From Marinibacterium anthonyi (GTDB lineage Bacteria > Pseudomonadota > Alphaproteobacteria > Rhodobacterales > Rhodobacteraceae): a stretch of 64,000 nt of DNA. The first letter of the stretch is position 1; each line of letters opens with the position of its first letter. The stretch lies in assembly GCA_003217735.2 (NCBI GenBank), contig CP031585.1, forward strand, positions 1,723,501 to 1,787,500, written 5' to 3'. The notes beneath the pieces are model-generated. The model saw nothing but the letters and a program-made list of their open reading frames with translations. It did no database searches and was not told where the DNA came from. Position numbers and translations under genes: made by a program. Shown piece after piece: positions 8,285 through 16,453 of this stretch.

Positions 8285-9591
8285 TTCATCGTCTCCGGCA
8301 GGAACATCGCGATCTGTGGGAAGACACACAGCAGGATCAGCATGGCGAAGCCCGCCAGCACGAAGGGCACCAGCCCCTTGAACACCTGTTCCAGAGACAC
8401 CCGCCCGTTCGAGGCCGATTGCACCACGAAGCAGTTGATGCCGACAGGGGGCGTGACGGCCCCGATCTCGACCAGCAGGACCACGAAGATGCCGAACCAG
8501 ATCGGGTCGAACCCGAGGTTCATCATCACCGGATGGGTGATCGGCAGCGTGATGGCCAGCAGCGCGGGCGCATCCATCATCATCCCCAGCGCCAGGTAGA
8601 TCAGGGACACCAGGATGACGATGATCCAGCGGTTCACGTCCAGCCCGGTCAGGTAGCCGCCGACCGAATTGGCCACGCCCGACAGCGCCAGGAACTTGGA
8701 AAAGACCAGCGCGCAGATCAGGATGGCAAAGATCATGGCCGAGGTCTGGATCGTCTCCAGCAGCGTCTTGCGCAGCTCCACGCCCTTGATCCCGCGATGG
8801 CGGACGACGGCCAGGATGAAGGTGGCAAAGGCGCCGATGCCGCCGGCTTCGGTGGGCGTGAAGATGCCGACGTAAAGGCCCACGACGATCAGCAGGATGA
8901 TCAGCACCAGCGGCCCGGCCAGCTTCAGCGAGGCCAGCTTTTCGCGCAAGGTGAAGGAATGGCTTTCCTGCGGGGCAAGCGCGGGGTTGCGCAGCACGGT
9001 CAGCCAGATCGCCAGGCACAGCACGATGGCAAAGACGACGCCCGGAATGAAGCCCGCGATCAGCAGCGCGCCGATCGAACTGTCGGTCAGGATCCCGTAG
9101 ACCACCACCAGTGACGATGGCGGGATCATCACCGCCAATGTCCCGGCGATGGCGATCGCGGCCGAGGCGAGGCTCTTGTCATAGCCGCGGTCCAGCATCT
9201 GGGGCAGCGCGAGCTTGGTGAAGACGGTGGCGGTGCCGACCGAAGACCCCGAGGCCGCGCCGAAGGCGGCGGCGCCCAGCGTGGTCGAGATGGCAAGCCC
9301 GCCGCGCAGGTTGCCAAGCCACTTGGTGGTCGCCTCGAACAGGTCCTCGCCCAGGCCGGCGCGCATGGCGAAAAAGCCCATCAGCAGGAACAGCGGAATG
9401 ACCGAGAAATGGAAGGAATGGGTGGTGTCGAAGAACACCGTGCCCAGGATCGCGGTCGCGGCCTTCAGCCCGACAAGGCCCGCCAGCCCGAAGGCGCCGA
9501 CAAGCCCCAGCACGACCATGACGTTGATGCCCAGCAGGATGCCGCCGAACAGGGCGGCAACGCCGATGCCGCCGATGAGAAGGGAGCTCAT
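8281..9591 (-). CDS. TRAP transporter large permease (DctM family)
   Basis: 436-residue inner-membrane protein of about twelve hydrophobic segments. It carries the DctM landmarks GAASGSSVGTATVFTKLALPQM, IPPSSLVVVYGILT and FTPTEAGGIGAFATF, and ends in a final membrane helix. It forms the transport channel with the DctQ at 9588, which it overlaps by ATGA, and works with the DctP at 10180. It is followed, also by overlap, by the catabolic genes, so uptake and breakdown of the same substrate are probably encoded as one unit. Confidence 0.95.
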   Translation of the reverse strand: MSSLLIGGIGVAALFGGILLGINVMVVLGLVGAFGLAGLVGLKAATAILGTVFFDTTHSFHFSVIPLFLLMGFFAMRAGLGEDLFEATTKWLGNLRGGLAISTTLGAAAFGAASGSSVGTATVFTKLALPQMLDRGYDKSLASAAIAIAGTLAVMIPPSSLVVVYGILTDSSIGALLIAGFIPGVVFAIVLCLAIWLTVLRNPALAPQESHSFTLREKLASLKLAGPLVLIILLIVVGLYVGIFTPTEAGGIGAFATFILAVVRHRGIKGVELRKTLLETIQTSAMIFAILICALVFSKFLALSGVANSVGGYLTGLDVNRWIIVILVSLIYLALGMMMDAPALLAITLPITHPVMMNLGFDPIWFGIFVVLLVEIGAVTPPVGINCFVVQSASNGRVSLEQVFKGLVPFVLAGFAMLILLCVFPQIAMFLPETMK

Positions 9592-10109
9592 TCCAGTACC
9601 TCTTCGATTTCGTCGAGCGTGCCGCCAAGCGCCACGTAGATCGCATCCAGCAGGTACTGGATCGACAGCAGGGCCAGGCCGAAGAAGACGGCGAACTTGA
9701 CCGGCCAGATCGGGAAGCGGATCGCGCCGCGTTCAAGCTCTCCGATGTTGTAGCTTTTCAGCGCCATCAGCCAGCCGGCATAGGCGGCCCAGGCGAACAG
9801 CACGAAGCCCGCCAGCATCGCCAGCACCTTGGCGGCGCGGGCCAGCGGCGGCGACAGGTGCTGTGTCAGCAGCACGACCTTGATGTGCCCGCCCTTCATC
9901 TGGGTCAGCGCGAGCGACAGGAAGATGATCAGCGGCAGCGCGCTTTCGGTCAGTTCAAGCGTGCCGGTGACCGGGCGGTTGAACCCGTAGCGCATGACCA
10001 CGTTGGACACGACCAGCAGCATGATCAGGAAGACCAGCGCGCCGGAGATCAGCCCGCACAGGGACAGGAATGCGCCGTAGCTGCGGCGCAGGGCATCCAG
10101 TGTTTGCAT
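9588..10109 (-). CDS. TRAP transporter small permease (DctQ family)
   Basis: 173 residues with four hydrophobic segments: SGALVFLIMLLVVSNVVM, ALPLIIFLSLALT, VLAMLAGFVLFAWAAYAGW and FAVFFGLALLSIQYLL. The MKGGHIKVVLL patch is typical of DctQ. It partners the DctM at 8281. 70 bases separate it from the DctP stop, the only larger gap inside this operon apart from the one before DctP. Confidence 0.93.
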   Translation of the reverse strand: MQTLDALRRSYGAFLSLCGLISGALVFLIMLLVVSNVVMRYGFNRPVTGTLELTESALPLIIFLSLALTQMKGGHIKVVLLTQHLSPPLARAAKVLAMLAGFVLFAWAAYAGWLMALKSYNIGELERGAIRFPIWPVKFAVFFGLALLSIQYLLDAIYVALGGTLDEIEEVLE

Positions 10110-10179
10110 GTCAGGGACTTTCGAAAGGGGGATGGGGCCCGCGCCGCCCGAAGCGAACGGGCGGAACCCCGGGTTGGTG

Positions 10180-11211
10180 TCAGGACTGGCTGTCGAAGTC
10201 GAAGGACCTGACGATCTCGTCGGTCGGAACGCCCAGGGCGTTGGCCTTGTCGATCCATTCCTGGCGCACGTCCATGACGCCCGGATCCTTCAATGCGGCC
10301 AGCAGGTCCTGGGTCGGGAAGGGGACGACTTCGACGCCCAGCTCGCCCTTCCACAGCTCGCGCACGCGGGCGTCGTCTTCGTCCAGCACGCGGGCGTATT
10401 CGACCAGATAGTCCTTGCCCAACTGGTCGACAATCGCCTTGGTCTCGTCGTCCATGCCGTTGTAGCTGTCCAGGTTCATCGCCAGAAGGTGCCCGAAGGA
10501 GGCGCCCAGCGGGATCTCGATGTAGTACTTGGCGACCTCGTCGTATTTCCAGCCGCGCGCCAGCGCCGGGCCGATCGGCGTGCAGTCGATGATCGACCGC
10601 TGCAGCGCCTCATAGGCCTCGGACGTGGCGATCGACACGGGCGAGGCGCCAAGCGCCTCGATCAGCTTGGGGTATGCGAACCCGTAGGACCGGATGCGCA
10701 GGCCCTTGAGGTCGGCGGCCGATCTTACCGGCTTGGTGCACAGCAGCCCGTAGTTTTCCAGCGGTCGGAAGCCGAAGGCATGGAGGTTCTGGCTGGCCAG
10801 TTCCTCGTCGAACTGCGGATAGGTGGCGTGCATCTTTTCCATGAACTCGCCGACCTCAAGCGTGTTCATCGGCTGCGGGATAAAGAAGCCCACGGCGTTG
10901 TTCAGCGGCATGAGGTCGGGGAAATAGGGCGTGATGATATCGCCGAAATCGCCCACGCCCGCGGCCAGCGCATCGGGGATCTCGCGGGTCTTGGCGACGG
11001 AACCGCCCCAGAAGACCTCGATCTTGTCTTTGCCGCCGGTGCGCTTGGCGAATTCGTCGACCAGCCACTGGGTGGTGATCGCCTGCGCGTCGCCGGCACC
11101 CTGCGGCTTGAAGGTGATCCACTTGTAGGTGTCGGCCTGCGCCGTGCAGACAAGGCCAAGCGTTGCCGCCAACGCAACCGCCGACGACCGGAATATGGTT
11201 TTCAAAAACAT
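10180..11211 (-). CDS. TRAP transporter substrate-binding protein (DctP family)
   Basis: 343 residues from the ATG preceded by GGGAGGA; 22 further codons upstream are not hydrophobic and are left out. The signal peptide ends near CTAQA. The mature part includes EVFWGGSVAKTREIPDALAAG and the arginine block DLKGLRIRSYGFAYPKLIEALG. It belongs to the longer TAXI/DctP-7-like branch rather than the C4-dicarboxylate branch, so the ligand may be an aromatic or alpha-keto acid; that is inference. First gene after the LysR regulator, 113 bases downstream of it. Confidence 0.92.
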   Translation of the reverse strand: MFLKTIFRSSAVALAATLGLVCTAQADTYKWITFKPQGAGDAQAITTQWLVDEFAKRTGGKDKIEVFWGGSVAKTREIPDALAAGVGDFGDIITPYFPDLMPLNNAVGFFIPQPMNTLEVGEFMEKMHATYPQFDEELASQNLHAFGFRPLENYGLLCTKPVRSAADLKGLRIRSYGFAYPKLIEALGASPVSIATSEAYEALQRSIIDCTPIGPALARGWKYDEVAKYYIEIPLGASFGHLLAMNLDSYNGMDDETKAIVDQLGKDYLVEYARVLDEDDARVRELWKGELGVEVVPFPTQDLLAALKDPGVMDVRQEWIDKANALGVPTDEIVRSFDFDSQS

Positions 11212-11324
11212 GTGTCCTCCCGAACTTGCGGGCCATCCCGGACCCGTCTGGCCTGACAATCCCGCAGGACGAGGCATGATTCAAATACTGTAATATGATC
11301 GCGCCGATACCTTTTCGGCATCGC

Positions 11325-12275
11325 TCAGCGCCATATCCCCGAACGCACCAGGTCGTTGACGATGTCGCGCACCAGCGCCTCGACCACCTGGATCGCCTTC
11401 TTGCTGCGCTGGTCGGCCTTGGTGGCGGTGCACAGCGTCCAGGGCATTTGCGGTTCCACGATGGGGCGGGCTTCCAGCGTGCGGTTCTGCACTTCGGACA
11501 ACACCCCGCCATAGGTCAGGATCGAGAAGCCGTGGCCGTGGCGGACCAGCGATTTCAGGTGCCAGACCCCGTCGACCCGCTGCACGATGTTCAGCTGTGC
11601 GCCGATCCGGTCGGCATGGGTGTCGACCAGGATGCGCAGGAAATTCGGCCGGCTGGGCATGATCAACGGCATCGCCGCCGCCTCGGCCAGGGTATAGCTG
11701 TCCTTGTCGAAGGATCCGCAGGGCCCGATCAGGTACAGGTGTTCGACCAGCAGGTCGGTGGTGACGATGTCGTTGCGCACCGGCGCGTCATGCATCACCG
11801 CCAGCCCGATCTCGCCCTGCGACAGCCGGTGTTCCAGCGCGTTGGAAAAGCCCTCGATGAACCGCAGCTCGATTTCGGGGTACTCGGCCTTGATCCGCGA
11901 CAGCAGCGGCGGGGTGATGAATTCGCCCGGCGTCGGCGGCATGCCCACCACCACCACGCCCTGGGGGCGGTCGGCATGGGCGGTCACGTCGTGATGGGCC
12001 TGGGCGATCTGGGCCATGATCGCATAGGCGCGCCGCTGCAGGATCTCGCCCGCCTCCGTCAGTTCCATCCCGCGTGCGGTGCGGTTGAAGACCTGCAGGC
12101 CCAGGTCGGTTTCCAGCCGCGCGATCTGGCGGCTGAGCGCGGGCTGCGCGATGCGCAACCGCCCGGAGGCGCGGGTCATGTTCTTTTCCTCGGCGACGCA
12201 AAGAAAGTAGCGCAGCGTCCGCAGTTCCGGCTGCCAGTCGCCGATGGTGCCCGCCGTGTTTGCAGTTTCCGCCAT
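11325..12275 (-). CDS. LysR family transcriptional regulator
   Basis: 316 residues. The N-terminal helix-turn-helix is LRYFLCVAEEKNMTRASGRL followed by RIAQPALSRQIARLE, then the linker helix and a two-lobed effector domain with VVVGMPPTP as the first strand. The ribosome site GAGGGG precedes the ATG. It lies upstream of and in the same direction as the TRAP-catabolic operon 11211-5160, so it probably activates it in response to a pathway intermediate. This tandem rather than divergent placement is less usual for LysR genes. Confidence 0.92.
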   Translation of the reverse strand: MAETANTAGTIGDWQPELRTLRYFLCVAEEKNMTRASGRLRIAQPALSRQIARLETDLGLQVFNRTARGMELTEAGEILQRRAYAIMAQIAQAHHDVTAHADRPQGVVVVGMPPTPGEFITPPLLSRIKAEYPEIELRFIEGFSNALEHRLSQGEIGLAVMHDAPVRNDIVTTDLLVEHLYLIGPCGSFDKDSYTLAEAAAMPLIMPSRPNFLRILVDTHADRIGAQLNIVQRVDGVWHLKSLVRHGHGFSILTYGGVLSEVQNRTLEARPIVEPQMPWTLCTATKADQRSKKAIQVVEALVRDIVNDLVRSGIWR

Positions 12276-12417
12276 CCGTCACCCCTCGCCGTTGCTGTAA
12301 CAGGTGACCGGATCGGGTTCCAGAGACCCCGCCGGGGACACGGTTGATCCTGCTCGCGCTTCTCGTCATGGTGCCGCCGAACCCGTTTTCCCGGTCATCA
12401 TCTGCGAAAGGCATGAC

Positions 12418-13017
12418 ATGCATTACGGCAAGGACCGCCCCGGCATTCTTCAATTCGACCCGTTCAAGGCGATCGTCGCGCCGCGCCCGATCGGCTGGAT
12501 CGGCACGCTGAACGCCGACGGGGTGCCCAACCTCGCGCCCTATTCCTTCTTCATGCCGCTGGGGGCGAACCCGCACATGATCGCCTTTACCAGCGAGGGG
12601 ATGAAACATTCCCCGGCCAACGCCAAGGCGCAGGGAGAGTTCACCTTTTCGCTGGCCACCGATGCGCTGAAGGAGGCGATGAACGTGTCGTCCGGCGCGC
12701 ATCCCGACGGGGCCAACGAATTCGCCCTGGCCGGCCTGACGCCGGGCCGGTCGGTCGCGGTCAGGGCGCCGTTCGTCGCCGAAAGCCCGGCGGCGCTGGA
12801 ATGCAAGACGATCTCGGTCGCGCCGCTGGTCGACATGGACGGCAACACGGTCAACCGCTACCTGGTGATCGGCCAGGTGGTGCAGACCCATATCCGCGAC
12901 GAATACATCGTGAACGGCCGCTTCGACACGGCCGGCGCTTCGCCGATTTCGCGGCTGGGCTACCGCGACTATGCCACCACCGATGCGCTGTGGGAGCTGA
13001 CGCGCCCCGACGACTGA
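12418..13017 (+). CDS. Flavin reductase-like, FMN-binding split-barrel protein
   Basis: 199 residues of the flavin reductase-like (DIM6/NTAB) family. The opening AIVAPRPIGWIGTLNADG and NLAPYSFFMPLGANPHMIAF are the conserved FMN-binding strands, followed by KHSPANAKAQGEFTFSLA. These proteins bind FMN and either feed reduced flavin to a monooxygenase or act as small oxidoreductases. The start has AAAGG upstream; an earlier in-frame ATG at 12304 would add a low-complexity leader and is rejected. It is divergent from the LysR gene at 12275 and may belong to its regulon. Confidence 0.88.
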   Translation: MHYGKDRPGILQFDPFKAIVAPRPIGWIGTLNADGVPNLAPYSFFMPLGANPHMIAFTSEGMKHSPANAKAQGEFTFSLATDALKEAMNVSSGAHPDGANEFALAGLTPGRSVAVRAPFVAESPAALECKTISVAPLVDMDGNTVNRYLVIGQVVQTHIRDEYIVNGRFDTAGASPISRLGYRDYATTDALWELTRPDD

Positions 13018-13331
13018 TCCGGGATCAGGTCCGGCAGTCGAACCGGAAGCCCGGGTCGCACCGGGTTTTCCGGCGTTCGAAGTCCGCGTCGGTCCCGCCT
13101 TCGGGGCGTTGACCAGCGGCAACAGCGTCATGGCATGCATCGGCGACCACGTTCAGGGGCGCGCGGGTGGATGCAGAGCCGGGGGCGCGTCTGCTTTGGC
13201 AGGGCGGCCCGGGACACGTGGATGGTCGAGATCGTGGCCAGGCCGGAGGCGGCCGACACGACCGTCGATCCCAAGTCGTCCCCCTTGGAACGTCCCGGCG
13301 GTTTCGCGGTTTCCCTTGAAAGGAGAGCGCG
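13018..13331. other. Gene-free stretch
   Basis: 314 bases between the flavin reductase-like gene and the small membrane protein. No frame here has both a ribosome site and a recognisable protein, and I see no strong hairpin. It probably holds the promoter of the gene at 13332. Confidence 0.5.
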
Positions 13332-13697
13332 ATGAAACTGATGAACCGAGACCATTCCACCCCGGGCCGGACGCTTGTTCCCGACACGATCCGCGATCGT
13401 CTGCCGGTCAGTCGCGAGGAGCGGCTGGCGCCCTTTGTCTATGGCGGGGGCATGTTGGCGGTGGGGGCCGCGCTGCTGGTGGCCAAGCCGAAGGTCGGGC
13501 AGGTTCCGAACCCGAGGCATGGCGGGGACGGGCCGCGCCGGGGGGTGCGCCGGGTGGCGCAGGTCGGGCGGGACAGCCTGCACAGCTTTGCGCCGTCCAA
13601 CGTGACGGATTCGATCGGGCGGTCGCTGATGATCGGCGGGGTGGCGTTGGTCCTGACGCGGCTGCTGGACGAGATGAGCGGGCGGGACGAGGGGTGA
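13332..13697 (+). CDS. Small hypothetical protein with two short hydrophobic segments
   Basis: 121 residues, start preceded by a strong ribosome site (AAAGGAGAG). Two hydrophobic segments, FVYGGGMLAVGAALLVA (residues about 36-52) and SLMIGGVALVLTRLL (about 98-112), flank a basic, glycine/arginine-rich middle. This suggests a small inner-membrane protein with a hairpin topology, but no family is recognised. It stands alone between two gene-free stretches. The good ribosome site and the pattern of hydrophobic segments make it more likely real than not. Confidence 0.6.
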   Translation: MKLMNRDHSTPGRTLVPDTIRDRLPVSREERLAPFVYGGGMLAVGAALLVAKPKVGQVPNPRHGGDGPRRGVRRVAQVGRDSLHSFAPSNVTDSIGRSLMIGGVALVLTRLLDEMSGRDEG

Positions 13698-13773
13698 CGC
13701 CCGGGGGCCCGGCGGCTGTGCGGGCGGGGAGGGGGACAGTATTTTTGCAAAGGTGAAGAGGGGGGAGGTGCGG

Positions 13774-13791
13774 TGTCCCACGCGTGGGACA
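13774..13791. repeat. 18-base perfect palindrome TGTCCCACGCGTGGGACA
   Basis: Perfect dyad in the 422-base gene-free stretch 13698-14119. It is followed about 40 bases later by a second inverted repeat, TTACC-TGTT-GGTAA (13833-13846). No T-run follows, so it is not a standard terminator. It could be a protein-binding site or a member of an intergenic repeat family. The rest of the stretch is G-rich with no supported gene. Confidence 0.6.
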
Positions 13792-14081
13792 TTTGGTGGG
13801 GTGTTTGTTATCAATGGGTTGTGGAGGCGGATTTACCTGTTGGTAATTTTTGGGACGGGCGTTGGCCTGTTCGGCGGCGGCGCGTTGGGGAAGGTTTTGG
13901 CAACAGGTATTTGGGCCAAGAAGAAGCAGGGGGCGCGCGCCGGCACGGGGGCGGCAGTATGGGCGGTGAGCGAGGGGATTTCGCGGGGCGGGTCCGGGCC
14001 GGGGCGGCGGCGAAGAGGCGCTTTGGCGAGGCCGGGATATGGGGACCGGGAAACCGGGGGGTGATGCGAGAGGGTGCGCCC

Positions 14082-14109
14082 CCGGCACGGGGCGCGCGCC
14101 CCGTGCCGG
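14082..14109. repeat. 28-base perfect palindrome, hairpin end of the FAD gene
   Basis: Arms CCGGCACGGGGC and GCCCCGTGCCGG around GCGC; every base pairs. It lies 10 bases beyond the stop of the minus-strand FAD gene and could stop or protect that transcript, although no T-run follows. Sixteen bases of it (CACGGGGCGCGCGCCC, 14087-14102) recur exactly at 41323-41338 ahead of a DctP gene, which points to a dispersed repeat family. Confidence 0.65.
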
Positions 14110-14119
14110 ATGTCGCGGC

Positions 14120-15460
14120 TTAGCCGGCGTGCAGCTGGTCGGCGGCCCTGAGGCCGGTCCAGTGGGATTGGCCCACGGTGCTGTTGAGCAGGTAGTCCCC
14201 GGCGAAGGCGATGCGCGGGTTCGGGGGGAGATCGGTGAAGGTTTTCAGCGCGCGGATGTAGCCCGCCGGGCGGCGCGCGATGGCGATGTCGTTGCGCTGC
14301 AACCGGCGGTCGATGATGTCGAGCGTGGCGAGTTTCGGGTTCGAGGCGATGGCCTCGTCCCACGCCAGGTCGAGGATCTTGTCCGACGAGGCCCCGGCGT
14401 GGTCGGCGCAGAAGCGGCCCTTCATCTCGGCGTAGACATCCCAGAGCCCGTCGGCGCGCGGGTTGAAGACGAGGTTCGAGATGATGGAGAACCCGTCCGC
14501 CGTGGGCAGGAGCGTTTTCGACGGGATCGGGAAATCGCCGGGTTTGACCACCATGTTCATGATGTGGTGGCCGACATAGGACACCTGATCGAAGAAGGCG
14601 CGGCGGGGGGAGTCCAGGCCGGGCATCAGGATCGGGACCATTGTGCCGGGCACCGCCATGACCACCTTGTCGAAGCGGTGTTGCGACAGCACGCCGCCGC
14701 ATTCGGAAGCGATGGAGATGCCGTCGGGCGTTTCGGTGACCTGGCGCACGTCGGTGGCCAGCGCCAGCCGTGCGCCGGGGTCGTTGGACAGCGCGAGTTC
14801 CATCCTGTGGGTCAGCATGCCGACGCCGCGGTCCGCGAACGACCACCAGCCGTTGGACCATTCCAGCCCGCTCATCAGCCAGGCCAGCCAGCCCAGCGAG
14901 AAATCCTCGGGTCCGTAGCCGCAGAACATCTGCATCGTGGGTTCGAGGTAGTAATCGACGAAGGCGGGGGAATGCTTGCGGAACCAGTCGCAGGCGAGGT
15001 CGTCGTCCAGCGCCACCGCCGTGGTGAGGTCGCGCGGGTCGTTGCGTTTGAACTGGGCGAAGAGCCTGGGAAAGGCGAGGCCGAGCGCGGCCTTTTCCTT
15101 GAGCGGAATGGCGTCGTTCCTCAGGATGTCGGTGACCGAGAAGCTGCGCTGGCGGATCAGCTTTTCGCGCTTGTAGAGCAGGGTCTGTTCGTGGGTTTCG
15201 GTCAGTTCTACCCGGGGCAGCGTGTCGTAGATGCCAAGGGCGCGGGCCTGGTCGATCAGGTTGGTTTCGGAACTGATGAAGGCGAAGGCGCCGGTGATGC
15301 GCCAGCCGCCCTGCCAATGGACCGACCGGCAGCGTCCGCCGGCGTCGGTGTTGCGATCAAAGATCGTGACCTGGTGGCCGAGGTCGCGCAGGCGCAGGGC
15401 GGCGCCCAGGCCGGCGATGCCGGCGCCGACGATGGCGATATGCATGGGGGCGATATTCAT
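14120..15460 (-). CDS. FAD-dependent amine oxidase-like oxidoreductase (NAD(P)-binding Rossmann N-terminus)
   Basis: 446 residues. The N-terminal dinucleotide motif is IAIVGAGIAGLGAALRL, then TIFDRNTDAGGRCRS, the GG-doublet that marks amine oxidase/protoporphyrinogen oxidase-like flavoproteins. A C-terminal FAD block reads RIAFAGDYLLNSTVGQSHWTG. A ribosome site AAGGAC precedes the start, 14 bases after the amidinohydrolase stop, so the pair is an operon. It would oxidise an amine or a carbon-carbon bond of a small substrate, perhaps the amine left after the amidinohydrolase has acted; that link is inference from context. Confidence 0.87.
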   Translation of the reverse strand: MNIAPMHIAIVGAGIAGLGAALRLRDLGHQVTIFDRNTDAGGRCRSVHWQGGWRITGAFAFISSETNLIDQARALGIYDTLPRVELTETHEQTLLYKREKLIRQRSFSVTDILRNDAIPLKEKAALGLAFPRLFAQFKRNDPRDLTTAVALDDDLACDWFRKHSPAFVDYYLEPTMQMFCGYGPEDFSLGWLAWLMSGLEWSNGWWSFADRGVGMLTHRMELALSNDPGARLALATDVRQVTETPDGISIASECGGVLSQHRFDKVVMAVPGTMVPILMPGLDSPRRAFFDQVSYVGHHIMNMVVKPGDFPIPSKTLLPTADGFSIISNLVFNPRADGLWDVYAEMKGRFCADHAGASSDKILDLAWDEAIASNPKLATLDIIDRRLQRNDIAIARRPAGYIRALKTFTDLPPNPRIAFAGDYLLNSTVGQSHWTGLRAADQLHAG

Positions 15461-15474
15461 GGGGGGCGTCCTTC

Positions 15475-16335
15475 TCAGAGCGGGTCGCGGCGCAGCGGCA
15501 TAGTCATGCAGTGGATGGAGCCGCCCCCGGTTGCGAACTGGTCCAGGTGCGGGTCCAGCACGTCGAAGCCTTCGGCGCGCATCGCCGCGTTCGCGCGGGC
15601 GCAGTGGTTGGGGCTGATGATGCGGTCGTTGCCAAGCGCCAGCACGTTGCAGGCCATGTGGTGCATGGCTTCCTTGTAGCTGACCGGGATGACCTTGATC
15701 CTGCAGGCGTCCAGCCACGCGAGGAAGTCGTCGTCCAGCACGTCGGCGCAGGCGATGGCCATGTCCTGGTTCAGCATGCAGAAGATCACGTCGAGATGCA
15801 GGAAATGTTCGGCGAAGGGGACGGCGATGGCGTCCCATCCTTCGGCGCGGAACCAGTTCACCAGCTGTTCGGCGCCCGATTTTTCGGTCCGCCCGCCGGA
15901 ATAGCCCACGACCATGCGGTTCCGGCCGATCACGTGGATGTCGCCGCCTTCGACGTTGCCGTTGCTGGCGACCTTCCAGATCGGGCAGTCGATGGATTGG
16001 TAGAAGGACAGGATCGGGCCCAGTTCGCCGCGCCGCTGGGGGCGTTCCATCTGGGTCAGCATCACGCCCCAGGGCGTCATTTGCGAGCTGTCGCGTGTGT
16101 AGATCTGGTAGGGCAGGCCGTCGAGCGGGTCGAGGTAGTGGCGTGTGACGCCGGCGGTGTCGAGCGCGCTTTCCATCTCGCCATACTGAGCCATCAGGGT
16201 CTGGGGATTGGCCTGTTGCCCGGCATCCAGCGCGCGGCGCGCGATGTCGTTGGTGGGGATCCATTCGTAGTGATCGGGGCGGCAGAGCAGCACGTCGCGA
16301 AGGACGCCCGTTTCCGAAGCGATGGACCAGGTCAT
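15475..16335 (-). CDS. Amidinohydrolase/amidinotransferase family protein (ADI/DDAH fold)
   Basis: 286-residue cytoplasmic protein of the guanidino-group-modifying superfamily. The substrate-binding and catalytic set is visible: YTRD at 79-82, EGGD at 129-132, catalytic His180 in LHLD and nucleophile Cys276 in GGSIHCMTMPLRRD. The complete triad argues for an active enzyme that cuts or transfers an amidino group from a guanidino compound. Shorter than arginine deiminase and closer in length to DDAH. Coupled with an FAD oxidoreductase and divergent from a LysR gene. A second, different member lies at 29269. Confidence 0.88.
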   Translation of the reverse strand: MTWSIASETGVLRDVLLCRPDHYEWIPTNDIARRALDAGQQANPQTLMAQYGEMESALDTAGVTRHYLDPLDGLPYQIYTRDSSQMTPWGVMLTQMERPQRRGELGPILSFYQSIDCPIWKVASNGNVEGGDIHVIGRNRMVVGYSGGRTEKSGAEQLVNWFRAEGWDAIAVPFAEHFLHLDVIFCMLNQDMAIACADVLDDDFLAWLDACRIKVIPVSYKEAMHHMACNVLALGNDRIISPNHCARANAAMRAEGFDVLDPHLDQFATGGGSIHCMTMPLRRDPL

Positions 16336-16417
16336 GGGCGGCGTCTCCTTGGAGAAATTGGGGTTTCAGAGGGGTTTAGCCGGTAAGTCGCTATCGTTGA
16401 ATGACGATTCTTGTTAC

Positions 16418-16443
16418 TTCACTTTTGGGTTTTTCAAAGTGAA
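16418..16443. promoter_or_regulatory. Inverted repeat TTCACTTT-N10-AAAGTGAA, candidate LysR operator
   Basis: Perfect 8-base arms at 16418-16425 and 16436-16443 in the divergent region between the amidinohydrolase and the LysR gene, ending 10 bases before the LysR start. Position fits autoregulation by that LysR protein. Confidence 0.5.
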
Positions 16444-16453
16444 AGGGCGCAGA

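Noticed and set aside
13753-14064. Possible 103-codon gene in the G-rich gap after the small membrane protein
   Set aside because: No good ribosome site, it overlaps the 18-base palindrome and inverted repeat, and the C-terminal half is Gly/Arg low complexity.
14082-14109. Classical rho-independent terminator
   Set aside because: No T-run on either strand; recorded as a palindromic repeat instead.
14120-16264. 714-codon open frame suggesting a fusion of amidinohydrolase and FAD oxidoreductase
   Set aside because: The upstream part is out of frame with the amidinohydrolase and has no similarity; the FAD protein has its own start and ribosome site at 15460.
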